The position numbers and the translations under genes are program-made. The notes under the pieces were generated by a model. The model searched no databases. It was not told the origin of the DNA and was given only the letters and a program-made list of their open reading frames with translations. A DNA stretch of 64,000 nucleotides. Origin: an uncultured Spirochaetota bacterium. GTDB taxonomy: Bacteria; Spirochaetota; Spirochaetia; JAFGXN01. Shown piece after piece: positions 17,671-26,289 of the stretch (within the stretch, counting starts at the first letter, position 1; each line of letters starts with the position of its first letter). The DNA lies in contig CALXOJ010000007.1 of NCBI GenBank assembly GCA_944390005.1, positions 25,252 to 89,251 on the forward strand. Direction: 5' to 3'.

Positions 17671-20469
17671 TTAATCTGCCAAATACAATCCAAACTCGGA
17701 GAGTACAACAGGCACCCGTGTATCTTTTCTGTAATTTGTAAACGTTACCCGTACATCCGTTGCGCTGACGGTATTGCTTCTTAAAATCCGTTTGTATCCG
17801 ATTGTCGTGGTGACGTCGGGGTCGTTGCTGTCGCCGCTGATTGTTGTCGGCATGTTCGGATAAGTGACCGTTTTCCACGTGTCGTCTTCTCCGTTTTTGT
17901 ATTTAACGGTAAACGCCTTAACTCGCTGTCCGAAGCGGATATTCTCCTGCAGCACAATGCGGTTAAACGAGATCGCTTCAGAGAAGGTGACTTGAATCCA
18001 TTCATCTTCTTCACTTCCGCGTCCGTCGCCGACCGTCCAGTACGTTTCATAGTCACCGTCGATGACCTTATACGGCGAATAGTTGATGTGGTTGTCGCGC
18101 ACATGGCTTGCCGAAACTTTGTAAGCGCGCGCTGCCAAATTGTCATCAAAATCGGATGAAACCGTGTTCCACATCGTCTGCGCCGACTCTAAATTGTAAG
18201 AAGGAATGACGCCGCTCGTATCGGGTGAGAAGTTGAGAAGCAGCGTTCCATTGCGGCCGACGGAGCGGTACCAGAACTCTATCATCTTAGCCGCGCCTTT
18301 GTCCTCTCCTGCGGTATAAAACCAGCCGTTCTGCGTCTTCATGTCCGCTTCGGCAGGCTTCACCGTCGTTCCATTCTCGTCTCCGTAGGGATTTTGACCG
18401 TCGGTCGAAGCCGGCATAATCCAGTTGGTGCGCCCTGCCCAGCCTTGCTCGTTGCCGACCCAGCGGATTTGAGATCCGAAGATCATCACTTCATGATCTT
18501 CGGTCGGTTTGTAGCTGTCGACCACCTCCTGCGCGACGGAGTAAATGCGGGCTCTCCAGTCCGACGGCAGTGTCACACTTCGATGAGTGAGATTGGAATT
18601 CAATTTACCGGAATAGTTATAATTTTGCTGAAACGATTTAACATCGGCGCGTTTGTTCGGCAAAATATCGACGGTCACAGAAGCTCCCTCGGCAACATGT
18701 GCATTATACAGCTGTCCGCCGTACCAGCCGCTCGGCGTATTGGCTCCGTCGAGCCACAATTCAAACAGAATCACATCGCCCTCACCGTACTCTTCCACAT
18801 ATTCAATCACTTCCGTTACTTGCGTGCGGAAGACGTACTCCAAATACGGAAACTCGCCATTTTCATCTACGCCCGCATAGGTCCAGTTGTTTCGATCCCA
18901 CGGTGAGACGTAAACGCCCAGCTTTAACGGCGCTTCGGAATGGGCTCTATTATAGTCGCGCATATTTTCAATCAACGCTTTCAGGTAATCCTCGTCGTGA
19001 TACGAATACCCATCGCCGCTTTTGCAAACCGAATACTCGGTGGTCACCGTGTCCCACAGACAGAAACCGTCGTGGTGCTTGGCAACCATAATGATGCCGG
19101 TCATGCCGGCGGTAACAACGTCATCGATCCAACCTTGAGTGATTGTGTCGGCGTTGCTGCCCGGTCGGAAAGCAGCCGCCCCTGCCGGATAGCCGTTGCC
19201 CCACTCGCCGTTGCCGATTTGACCCGTTCCGAACGTGTTCGGCCCCCAGTGAATGAATGCGTATTGCTCCATTTGCATCCACTTGACCTGCGAATCACTC
19301 GGCAGAGGAAAGCCGTCTGTCGGTACCGGGGTCGCTACCGCTCCGTCCATCTTCGCTTCATCTTCTTCCTGAGCCGTTCCTTCAAACATGATTTCATATA
19401 CAAACTCTTCACTTACGTTGCCGGCGTTATCGGTGACTGTCACCGTTCTTTTATACGGTACGAAGAGTTCGATTTCCGCTAACTCAGTATCAACATACTT
19501 CCCCTCAATCTTGGTTGTGTCTACGCCCGAACCGCTTTCAATAATACGCAGATCCGAAGTGGATTCCTTAAAGGCCAGCCGTTCTTCGTCCGTATAACCG
19601 GTCAGCGTTTTCACTCCCCGCTGTATCACAGGCGCGGTTTGATCGAATCCGATGGCGACAGTTTTTATTGCCGGCATCCCGCCTGTATCTTTGACTTTAA
19701 GCGTAACAGTATACACTTTTTCTTCGGGGCTGTTTAACGTCAATTTGTTCGTCACCGTCTCTTGAACTTCGCCGTCAACCGTCCATACATACGTATACGT
19801 ATCCGGCCCAGTTCCGCCGGTTACATCCGCAGTCAGCGTAACGTCATTCAGCTCTTTGTGCCATTTTACACTGTTTCCGTCTAAAGACTCCGCACCCTCT
19901 TTCAGAACCAACGTCACTTCCTCGCCAGCGGCTCCGTTAAATTTATAGGCGGTGATTTCCCACTCAAACGGTTCAGATGCGTTGCCGGCGCGGTCGTACG
20001 CCACGTAGACGCGCACATAGTCTCCCGGACCACCACCCTCTTTAAACGGATCCCGGCCGTCTTTCCAGTAAGCGTCATAAACATAGTCGTACCCGCTCAA
20101 ATTGTCGGAAACGGCATTTTCGCCGAGATTGTCAGCAATCTCTTTTTCCGTTGTTAAATTAAGCATTTGTTCCGTATTGGCAAAACCGTTGATCACCGGC
20201 GGGGTTTTATCTATAACGATTTTCTCCGTCTTTCCGTCGGTGTAGGTGATTGTATATTTTCCTTCCTCGCTCAATACAAATCCGGAGACGGATTCTCCGT
20301 ATTGATTAAACACCGACACAACATCGTTTCCCAACGTCACATCGGTATTAAAATATCCCGAACGCGACTTTGTCGGATTTTCAACCTTTTCGGCTCCTTC
20401 ATAAACTGTCGGCTCGCAGCCGAAAATCATGAAAAGCACTGTAAAAAATAAAATTGCTTTTTTTACCAT
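17671..20469 (-). CDS. GH29 alpha-L-fucosidase lipoprotein with F5/8 C domain
   Basis: A 932-residue lipoprotein (lipobox MIFGC, Cys18). Two Ig/PKD-like domains (about 35-370) precede a GH29 barrel (about 385-790): MEQYAFIHWGPNTF, AKHHDGFCLWDTVTTEYSV, LGVYVSPWDRNNWTY, and the nucleophile Asp in ELWLDGANTPSGWYGG. A C-terminal F5/8 type C (CBM32-like) domain follows (about 795-930; IDGDYETYWTVGDG). The enzyme releases terminal alpha-linked fucose, as found on mucin and blood-group glycans. AAGGAG lies 6 nt before the ATG. Its promoter carries a G12 tract in the spacer. First gene of a two-gene operon. Confidence 0.92.
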   Translation of the reverse strand: MVKKAILFFTVLFMIFGCEPTVYEGAEKVENPTKSRSGYFNTDVTLGNDVVSVFNQYGESVSGFVLSEEGKYTITYTDGKTEKIVIDKTPPVINGFANTEQMLNLTTEKEIADNLGENAVSDNLSGYDYVYDAYWKDGRDPFKEGGGPGDYVRVYVAYDRAGNASEPFEWEITAYKFNGAAGEEVTLVLKEGAESLDGNSVKWHKELNDVTLTADVTGGTGPDTYTYVWTVDGEVQETVTNKLTLNSPEEKVYTVTLKVKDTGGMPAIKTVAIGFDQTAPVIQRGVKTLTGYTDEERLAFKESTSDLRIIESGSGVDTTKIEGKYVDTELAEIELFVPYKRTVTVTDNAGNVSEEFVYEIMFEGTAQEEDEAKMDGAVATPVPTDGFPLPSDSQVKWMQMEQYAFIHWGPNTFGTGQIGNGEWGNGYPAGAAAFRPGSNADTITQGWIDDVVTAGMTGIIMVAKHHDGFCLWDTVTTEYSVCKSGDGYSYHDEDYLKALIENMRDYNRAHSEAPLKLGVYVSPWDRNNWTYAGVDENGEFPYLEYVFRTQVTEVIEYVEEYGEGDVILFELWLDGANTPSGWYGGQLYNAHVAEGASVTVDILPNKRADVKSFQQNYNYSGKLNSNLTHRSVTLPSDWRARIYSVAQEVVDSYKPTEDHEVMIFGSQIRWVGNEQGWAGRTNWIMPASTDGQNPYGDENGTTVKPAEADMKTQNGWFYTAGEDKGAAKMIEFWYRSVGRNGTLLLNFSPDTSGVIPSYNLESAQTMWNTVSSDFDDNLAARAYKVSASHVRDNHINYSPYKVIDGDYETYWTVGDGRGSEEDEWIQVTFSEAISFNRIVLQENIRFGQRVKAFTVKYKNGEDDTWKTVTYPNMPTTISGDSNDPDVTTTIGYKRILRSNTVSATDVRVTFTNYRKDTRVPVVLSEFGLYLAD

Positions 20470-20488
20470 ATGGGTCTCCTTCTCATCG

Positions 20489-20517
20489 ATTATATTTTAC
20501 CCCCCCCCCCCATTTAA
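20489..20517 (-). promoter_or_regulatory. promoter with 12-base poly-G spacer, candidate phase-variable
   Basis: On the minus strand: TTAAAT (20512-20517) as -35, a 17-base spacer that includes G12 (20500-20511) and TAAAA, then TATAAT (20489-20494) as -10. The ATG of the GH29 gene is about 20 bp downstream. Seventeen is the optimal sigma-70 spacing, so slippage of the G run would change promoter strength. Confidence 0.7.
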
Positions 20518-20715
20518 GGAAAATTAAATTTAAAATTATATTTACTGCCTCTTATTTTTGAAGTGTTCAAAGTTAACCGAATTGCGGGCGAAAACAGTTT
20601 GCCGGCAGAGGCGCAGCTTCGGCGCTGAGGTGTTTTGCGGTTTATCGCTTTAAAAACCGTCGGAGTTTATCGGCAAATCGGCCGCTTCGAGAAAGAGCAA
20701 CGCATCTTCAATGAC

Positions 20716-20748
20716 AAAAAAAGCGTCCTTGCCCAAAGGCAAGGACGC
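20716..20748 (-). terminator. terminator of the GH16/InlB-repeat operon
   Basis: A perfect 11-bp stem GCGTCCTTGCC / GGCAAGGACGC with a 4-base loop and seven T on the minus strand, 30 bp after the stop at 20779. The 200 bp between it and the poly-G promoter show nothing else I can support. Confidence 0.9.
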
Positions 20749-20778
20749 AGGAGAGTTTTCAGTTTGATTACGAAGGTT

Positions 20779-22536
20779 TTACGGGGTGGTATAAAAGGCG
20801 ACGGTTTTGAGGGTGTAGGTGACATTCTCTGTCCCACTGACTGTAAAAGTGATGTTAAACGGATTGATTGTCGTAATCTTTTTCCCCTCACTGTTTGTAA
20901 TATCCTGCTCTGTCACATATATGACATTATTGAACCCTAATGTCGGCAAGTTGCTTCCGTCATCAAGTATAAAATATTTATTAAAACTTCCCGTACCGGG
21001 AGTTACATCTCTAGAAGATCCCTCCTTGGCATTCCATTTATTGCCTGTTACATTACTTTGGAGTCCCAACATAAAAGTCTTATTACCCTTATACGGCGAC
21101 CAGCCATAGATAGCATCTCCTTCAGCAATGTACACATTAGCGCCTGTTTTATCCCACTTCATCTCAATCAAAGTTAAAACAGCGGCGTCTAAACCGTCTG
21201 AAGGAATTGTTAATTGTTTATTTCCTGTCGGAACTGTAAAAGTAAATCCTTCCTCGCTGATTGCATCGGAAGAAATAGCCGCAGAATCATATTGCACACC
21301 TTCCAGAGATGCGGTATCCGTAAAATCAAACACCTGAACATCTTTATAGACCGTGTTGTTAAACACCACCCAAGTGTCGGGGTAAACGGTTAAAGTTAGA
21401 GGCGCCGAATCACTTGTTGTTACATCAATCGTTGCTGCATCACCGTTTTCATCTACCGTATGATAGGTCAATGTTACGGAATACTCAATGCTTGCTTCCG
21501 TCGTATTCGACGGCAGAGTCAAAATTCCGGTGGCAGCATCGAACGCAAAGGAGGCTTCGGGAGTAGAGCTTACCTCTACTCTTGCAATATACGGAGCAGT
21601 CCCCTCTGTTTCCGCCGGAGTTAATGTCTGTTCAAATGTTATCGTTTTGCCGCCGATGAGCATATCCAACGCTGCTTCGCTGCTCACCGCTGCCGATTCC
21701 AGCTGATTCAGACGCCATACCGCATAAAGCGTTATACCGTTTTCGATGTCGGCTTCATCGGTCACCGAAAAATCACCTTGATCCTGAATCAGATTACTAT
21801 CCGACGGTTTTGCTGCAGGATCTCTCGACCAACCGGCAAAGACACCCTGTGCATAAGTGAAGGTATTCTCGTCTAACCTGTTCGACGCGCCGTAGTAAAC
21901 AATTTGTGTTTGAGTCGGAAGCGCTTCCAGACCTTCCGGCGGATTACTGTCAAACGTTAACAAAACAGCTGCATTGTCAGATGTTGGGATACAGCGTACC
22001 GTTGTCTCAGCGGAAGTTTTTCCTCCGGAAGTCACTGCTGCCGTAAAAGCGTACTCTTTTCCGTTTTCCAGGTTTTTGATTGTTACCGCATCGACAGTTT
22101 CGCTTTCGGAAGTCACCGTCACCGTTTCAAATCCGTCGCCGCGAATTTCAATCTTCTCCCACGGAATTTGAACCGTATCCCACGATAAAACTGCCGACTT
22201 GTGGCTTGCGGCAGCCTTAAAATGCTGAAGCGGTGCCGGCTTCCACTGCGCATAGAGCTTCACTGAAGCAGCAACGGTAATTTTTCCTTTATCGGGATAG
22301 GCGTTGCCGCTTCCGGATGCAGTTGTGTTCCAACCGTCAAACTCGTAACCTTCGCGCTCGAATTCATTGGCATTTAATACAATTTCGATTCCGCTTGTCG
22401 CATCCTGATCCGCCATGGTTCCGACTCCTCCGTTGGCACTGAAGGATATCTTAACCGCCTCTTCCGTCGGCGGACAGCCAATCAGCGCCGCCGCCATCGC
22501 CATAAAAATCAACAATTTCGCATATGTTTTGTTCAT
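20779..22536 (-). CDS. InlB-repeat / fibronectin III lipoprotein
   Basis: A 585-residue lipoprotein (lipobox ALIGC). Two InlB B-repeat (Flg_new) units are visible: about 28-98, with GYEFDGWNTTASGSG and KLYAQWK, and about 190-275, with VFAGWSRDPAA and TLYAVWR. A fibronectin III-like domain lies between them (about 103-185) and a cadherin-like segment after. The last 195 residues begin VVFNNTVYKDV and end TLKTVAFYTTP; this module recurs in the GH20 protein (identical NNTVYK). No enzyme motif. It starts 18 nt after the GH16 gene and is probably translated from the same message; binding or adhesion is the likely role. Confidence 0.78.
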   Translation of the reverse strand: MNKTYAKLLIFMAMAAALIGCPPTEEAVKISFSANGGVGTMADQDATSGIEIVLNANEFEREGYEFDGWNTTASGSGNAYPDKGKITVAASVKLYAQWKPAPLQHFKAAASHKSAVLSWDTVQIPWEKIEIRGDGFETVTVTSESETVDAVTIKNLENGKEYAFTAAVTSGGKTSAETTVRCIPTSDNAAVLLTFDSNPPEGLEALPTQTQIVYYGASNRLDENTFTYAQGVFAGWSRDPAAKPSDSNLIQDQGDFSVTDEADIENGITLYAVWRLNQLESAAVSSEAALDMLIGGKTITFEQTLTPAETEGTAPYIARVEVSSTPEASFAFDAATGILTLPSNTTEASIEYSVTLTYHTVDENGDAATIDVTTSDSAPLTLTVYPDTWVVFNNTVYKDVQVFDFTDTASLEGVQYDSAAISSDAISEEGFTFTVPTGNKQLTIPSDGLDAAVLTLIEMKWDKTGANVYIAEGDAIYGWSPYKGNKTFMLGLQSNVTGNKWNAKEGSSRDVTPGTGSFNKYFILDDGSNLPTLGFNNVIYVTEQDITNSEGKKITTINPFNITFTVSGTENVTYTLKTVAFYTTP

Positions 22537-22554
22537 TTTTTCTTCTCCTTTATC

Positions 22555-24708
22555 TTAATTTGACGCTTCCGCCGAACTTTCCGGTACGTAGTAAGCAATG
22601 TAATCAGCTTCTACCCACACAGGAAGATAATTAATACTGTTTGCGGCAGGAACACTTCCCCATCCCGGTCCGATTTCCGTCGACAGAAAGACATTCATCG
22701 GCGCCAGCGGAACGACGGTTAACCGTCCGTTGTAACCGTATTGATTGTAAGTCGTGCTCCAGCCGGAAGTATTGACATTCTGATTGTTGTTACCGTTTGC
22801 CGTTGACGCACCGCTCAAACTGTTGTTTTTAACCAAGGACGCCTGCGTATTGTCGTTGTTCGCCCGGAAATAATGCACCCAATCTTTGTTATAGTAATAA
22901 GTGACTTGATCGTCCGTCCATTGCAGCGCCAACGAATACCAATTATCCTGCATAACGGTATCATCACCCGATACTGTCAGTTTTTGATAAAACATGGACA
23001 TATAAGTAGCGCCGTATGTATTACTCCATCCGTTGTGATACTGGTTGACGTAATTGATGACCCTCGGAGCCCCGACTGTCTGTTCCATTAAGTCAAATTC
23101 ATGAACCGGACCGTGAAGCCAGAAGGCAAACCAAGCGCCGGCCCCGCTTCCGAAACGAATGTTGTCGGAGTAACCCTTGTAGCGGGTTCTTAACTGGGCA
23201 ATATAAAACCCTTTTCCGTAAAGTTCATTTGTAATTGCCGCGCCGGAAATAAAGTTTTTAACGGCTCCGCTCGGATTGATGTCGGTGAATCCGCCGAGCG
23301 GTTTGGTTTTGTCAGCTCCCAGATAGAAAATACCGTTGTCGGCGTCGGCGGCCATGTGTTTGGACATCAGCATTCCGTTTTTCGCTTCAACAGTGCGGAA
23401 GTCCCAGACGCCGGATTTACGCACGTGCGAACCTTCTTCCAGTTTTTCGCAGCCCCACAGGCGGGCAAAATCATAGGCCGGGTCGTCGGGATTTTTCCGC
23501 GCATCCAGATAGGCGTCGTTATTTTTATAGTTCAACCCGTTGAACGGATAGTTGAAGTCGTCTCCCCAGCTCAACACATATTTGGTATAACCCGCAACTT
23601 CGGTTTCGGAGTAATTTCCCTCGTTGTCAAGCCATATCTCGGCAGGATATTCGCGGCTTCTTTTAACCGTAATTTTATCACCGAAAAGCTTATCGCTTCC
23701 CCATGTTAAATCGGCTAAAACCACGTTCATTCCCGTCAAATCGGGCGTCAAAATCCGAACTGTTGCCGTAAAGTCGTAGTCGGCATTCAAATCCAACGCA
23801 GTTTCAATAATGTCGCCGTAACCGCCGGAAATTTCGATTTCATTTGCCGCTCCCGTCAGTGTTGCCATCCAAACGGTTTGTTCCGTATTCAAAATCACAT
23901 CTTCTCCGGAGAGTTCGTTCATCAATACCGTTACATCGGGATAGCTGAGAGCCGCAATCATTGTTGCGACCGGAGTACCATTTATTTCTGTTTTTCTTAA
24001 AATATTGATATGCGCAGGCGTTACCGTCCCTGTTTTCTTGTTGACAACAGGAGAAAAAATAACGGGATATTCATTGACGGACGAGGTGATGTCGTTATCG
24101 TTTTCATCATAGAAGGTCAGATTTACCGTCAGTTCCGAAAGATCTTTAAAAGCGCCAATGGGAATGGTGTGTTCGTTACTGATCGCGTCTTTAATAAGAG
24201 CTTCCACTCCATTAACGGAAGCTGTCACTTTTGCCGGCATGACGGAGGGCTGAAGTTCTTCAAGGGTACTCGAGAGGTCTTTTAAGACGATAGAAATACT
24301 TCCATCAGAGATTTTCCACTCTAAATTCAAGAGCGGAGGTTCGATTGTCAGTTCATATGTGCCTTTAACATTCGAGTCAACCGCGGATGTTGCCGTAATG
24401 GTCACAATTCCCGGTTTTAATCCGATAACCGTGCCGAATTCGTCAACGGTTGCTGTCGAAATATCGCTGCTTGTCCATAAAACCGTCTGATCGGCATCTG
24501 CCGGCGAAACTGTTGCCGTCATCAAGACTTTCAATCCGGTGGAAACTTCCGTTTCATGTGAAAACACGGAAATTGAAGTCGGCTTAATCTCGGGCGATCC
24601 GATTTCCCCTTCAATTCCTTCCGGGCAACCGAACAGCAGTGTGGAAATGCAAAAAAGATACAGGGCTAAAAGGCGAAGCCTTCCCCTCTCTCTCTCTCTC
24701 TCTCTCAT
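22555..24708 (-). CDS. GH16-family lipoprotein with phase-variable (GA)10 start
   Basis: A 717-residue lipoprotein. The ATG at 24708 follows AGAGGAG; the next codons are a GA repeat giving MRERERERGR, then a hydrophobic stretch and lipobox STLLFGC. An in-frame start at 24957 has no such support. A Big2 domain (about 50-125; VLWTSSDISTATVDEFGTV) is followed by beta-rich sequence and a GH16 domain (about 420-710) with catalytic motif EFDLME (E-x-D-x-x-E), YLSWGDDF-like start and aromatic-rich cleft. GH16 enzymes cut beta-1,3/1,4-glucans or galactans, and some act on mucin O-glycans; the substrate here is open. Followed after 18 nt by the InlB-repeat gene. Confidence 0.85.
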   Translation of the reverse strand: MRERERERGRLRLLALYLFCISTLLFGCPEGIEGEIGSPEIKPTSISVFSHETEVSTGLKVLMTATVSPADADQTVLWTSSDISTATVDEFGTVIGLKPGIVTITATSAVDSNVKGTYELTIEPPLLNLEWKISDGSISIVLKDLSSTLEELQPSVMPAKVTASVNGVEALIKDAISNEHTIPIGAFKDLSELTVNLTFYDENDNDITSSVNEYPVIFSPVVNKKTGTVTPAHINILRKTEINGTPVATMIAALSYPDVTVLMNELSGEDVILNTEQTVWMATLTGAANEIEISGGYGDIIETALDLNADYDFTATVRILTPDLTGMNVVLADLTWGSDKLFGDKITVKRSREYPAEIWLDNEGNYSETEVAGYTKYVLSWGDDFNYPFNGLNYKNNDAYLDARKNPDDPAYDFARLWGCEKLEEGSHVRKSGVWDFRTVEAKNGMLMSKHMAADADNGIFYLGADKTKPLGGFTDINPSGAVKNFISGAAITNELYGKGFYIAQLRTRYKGYSDNIRFGSGAGAWFAFWLHGPVHEFDLMEQTVGAPRVINYVNQYHNGWSNTYGATYMSMFYQKLTVSGDDTVMQDNWYSLALQWTDDQVTYYYNKDWVHYFRANNDNTQASLVKNNSLSGASTANGNNNQNVNTSGWSTTYNQYGYNGRLTVVPLAPMNVFLSTEIGPGWGSVPAANSINYLPVWVEADYIAYYVPESSAEASN
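24686..24706 (-). repeat. (GA)10 dinucleotide repeat at the start of the GH16 gene
   Basis: Twenty-one bases of alternating G and A directly after the AT of the ATG. Gain or loss of units not divisible by three shifts the frame: one alternative frame meets TAG seven codons after the tract, the other TGA about 27 codons after it. It is currently in the ON frame. Confidence 0.9.
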
Positions 24709-24729
24709 AGATTTTCTCCTCTGTATTTT

Positions 24730-24758
24730 ATTATCAATGCTGAAACGAGAAAAGTCAA
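24730..24758 (-). promoter_or_regulatory. sigma-70 promoter of the GH16 operon
   Basis: TTGACT (24753-24758), a 17-bp spacer, GATAAT (24730-24735), then AGAGGAG and the ATG within about 20 bp. A near-consensus constitutive-looking promoter, in contrast to the poly-G promoter of the neighbouring operon. Confidence 0.75.
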
Positions 24759-24859
24759 ACTTTTTTTTATTTTTATCGACGATCCGCGGAATTCGTTGAA
24801 AGGAGAGCGCCTCGGAAGGAAAATTCGATTCGCAAATAAAAACGGCCCGAGCCGTAAGC

Positions 24860-24958
24860 GCGTCAGGCGCCCGGAGGAGGCCGCAAGGCCGTCTGCCCGT
24901 CGGGCAGACCGGGTCCGGAGGGCGCCGACGACCGCCGCAGGCGGTCGGGACGCCCAAA
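24860..24958. repeat. GC-rich structured intergenic repeat, copy 1
   Basis: About 100 bp, much richer in G+C than its flanks and nearly identical to 39795-39900. Nested dyads: GCGTC/GACGC closing stem; GGCGCCC/GGGCGCC enclosing GGCC-GCAA-GGCC and GTCTGCCCG/CGGGCAGAC; and CGACCGCC-GCA-GGCGGTCG. It lies 16 bp beyond the 3' end of the DUF362 gene, so it would be transcribed as the 3' tail of the smc-lar operon. Confidence 0.8.
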
Positions 24959-24974
24959 TGAAAACAGAAAGAAG

Positions 24975-25952
24975 TTATTCGATTTCAACCAATCGGTATT
25001 GACGACTGCCGAGGTTGATTTTTGCCGCGTGGTCAAGCGTGTGCAGGCCTTGGCGGCTTTCAATGCGTTCTTTTAATGCCGCAGAGTCTTCGGCTGCATA
25101 GACCATGTCGATGGCGGCTTGGTCGGCTGCCAGCGGATCAAGCGAAGCGACGATGCCGATGTCGTGCATGTCCGGTTCTGCCGGATTTCCGTTGCAGTCA
25201 CAGTCGACGCTCAGCCGATTGAGGACGTTGATGAAAGCGATGTTTTTTCCCATGGCGTCACACAGACCTTTGGCAGCTTCGGCCATCGACTCCAGAAAGG
25301 CGATTTGATCGCCGCTGATGGAACCGTTTGTCGTTTTTCCGCCGGAATGGATGTAGACTTTGCCGCTTTCGAAATCTCCCCAACCGCTGCCAAATCCGAT
25401 TGAGAGGTTTTTGATTGCTCCGCCGAATCCGGCCATGGCGTGACCTTTAAAGTGGGAGATGACCAGATATGAGCCGTAGTTGTTGAAATGGCTGCCGACA
25501 ATGTGTCCTTTTGTCAGGTGTTCGGCGCCTTCAATCGGCAGATAGACGACGTCTTCTTCGTCCAACAGATCAAAGTCGGCGATTTTCGTAAAGCCGTGTT
25601 CTTCGGCGACTTTGTGATGTTCCGCATTGGAATTGCGGCGGCCCGGATAGGCGGTTTTGCACTCGACAATCACGCCGTCAACGGCCTTGACCGTCTTTTC
25701 CAGCAGTGCGGGGCGCAGGTAATTGGATGCGGGCGGTTCGCCGGTGCTGACTTTGACGCCGGTTTTTCCTTCCGGTTTCCAACCGAGGGCTTCGTAGACT
25801 TTCAACATTCCGTCGGCGGAAATGTCCTTCGTGAAATAGACCACCGGAGCCGATTTGTCGTCGGTTTGGTGGGTCAGTTTTTCTTGAGAAAAGGCTGTTG
25901 CACACGTGAAGAGGAGCGCCGCTCCCATCAATAAATGCAGAATTTTTTCCAT
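24975..25952 (-). CDS. exported DUF362 protein
   Basis: A 325-residue protein. The ATG at 25952 follows AGGAG and starts a Sec signal peptide (MEKILHLLMGAALLFTCATAFSQ); upstream in-frame starts lack this support. The mature part is DUF362-like: PVVYFTKDISADGMLKVYEALGW, KVSTGEPPASNYLRPALL, SHFKGHAMAGFGGAIKNLSIGFGSG and a late CDCNGNPAEPDMHDIGIVAS stretch. DUF362 proteins are often found with iron-sulfur clusters, but no clear 4Fe-4S CxxCxxC motif is present here. It ends the long smc operon, right after two small membrane proteins and the lar genes. Function unknown. Confidence 0.78.
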   Translation of the reverse strand: MEKILHLLMGAALLFTCATAFSQEKLTHQTDDKSAPVVYFTKDISADGMLKVYEALGWKPEGKTGVKVSTGEPPASNYLRPALLEKTVKAVDGVIVECKTAYPGRRNSNAEHHKVAEEHGFTKIADFDLLDEEDVVYLPIEGAEHLTKGHIVGSHFNNYGSYLVISHFKGHAMAGFGGAIKNLSIGFGSGWGDFESGKVYIHSGGKTTNGSISGDQIAFLESMAEAAKGLCDAMGKNIAFINVLNRLSVDCDCNGNPAEPDMHDIGIVASLDPLAADQAAIDMVYAAEDSAALKERIESRQGLHTLDHAAKINLGSRQYRLVEIE

Positions 25953-25965
25953 TTGTTTGTTTCTC

Positions 25966-26289
25966 CTATTGTTCCGAACTGATTTTTCGGTCCGAACTCC
26001 GATGGTTCCTTTTTTCGTTTCTCTTTTCGAAGAAAAAGAGAACGGCAAAGACGGCAACGGCAGCAGCGACGACAATCACTCCGAGAACAGCGTTGTCAAT
26101 CGAGAGATCGAAAAACGGTTCACCGGCGGCAATAGCCGCAAATCCGTCAACGCACCACATTAACGCTGCCGCCGTGCAAATCAGCGCGGCGGTTGCTAAA
26201 CTTTTGTATCCTTGACCTCTGCGCTTATTTGAAACAAAATACAGAACGCCGAAAACAGCCGCCGCGACGGCGGTAAATATCAGACACAT
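25966..26289 (-). CDS. small membrane protein (3 TM segments)
   Basis: 107 residues with three hydrophobic helices (about 2-18, 31-52 with TAALICTAAALMW, and 68-88 AVLGVIVVAAAVAVFAVLFF) and a basic C-terminal tail. Its ATG overlaps the stop of the 128-residue gene by one base (TGATG), indicating coupling. No family recognised. It lies between lar genes and DUF362. Confidence 0.65.
   Translation of the reverse strand: MCLIFTAVAAAVFGVLYFVSNKRRGQGYKSLATAALICTAAALMWCVDGFAAIAAGEPFFDLSIDNAVLGVIVVAAAVAVFAVLFFFEKRNEKRNHRSSDRKISSEQ

Noticed and set aside
24709..24957. N-terminal extension making the GH16 lipoprotein 800 residues
   Set aside because: It runs through the promoter and the GC-rich repeat; the ATG at 24708 has a Shine-Dalgarno and a proper lipoprotein signal.
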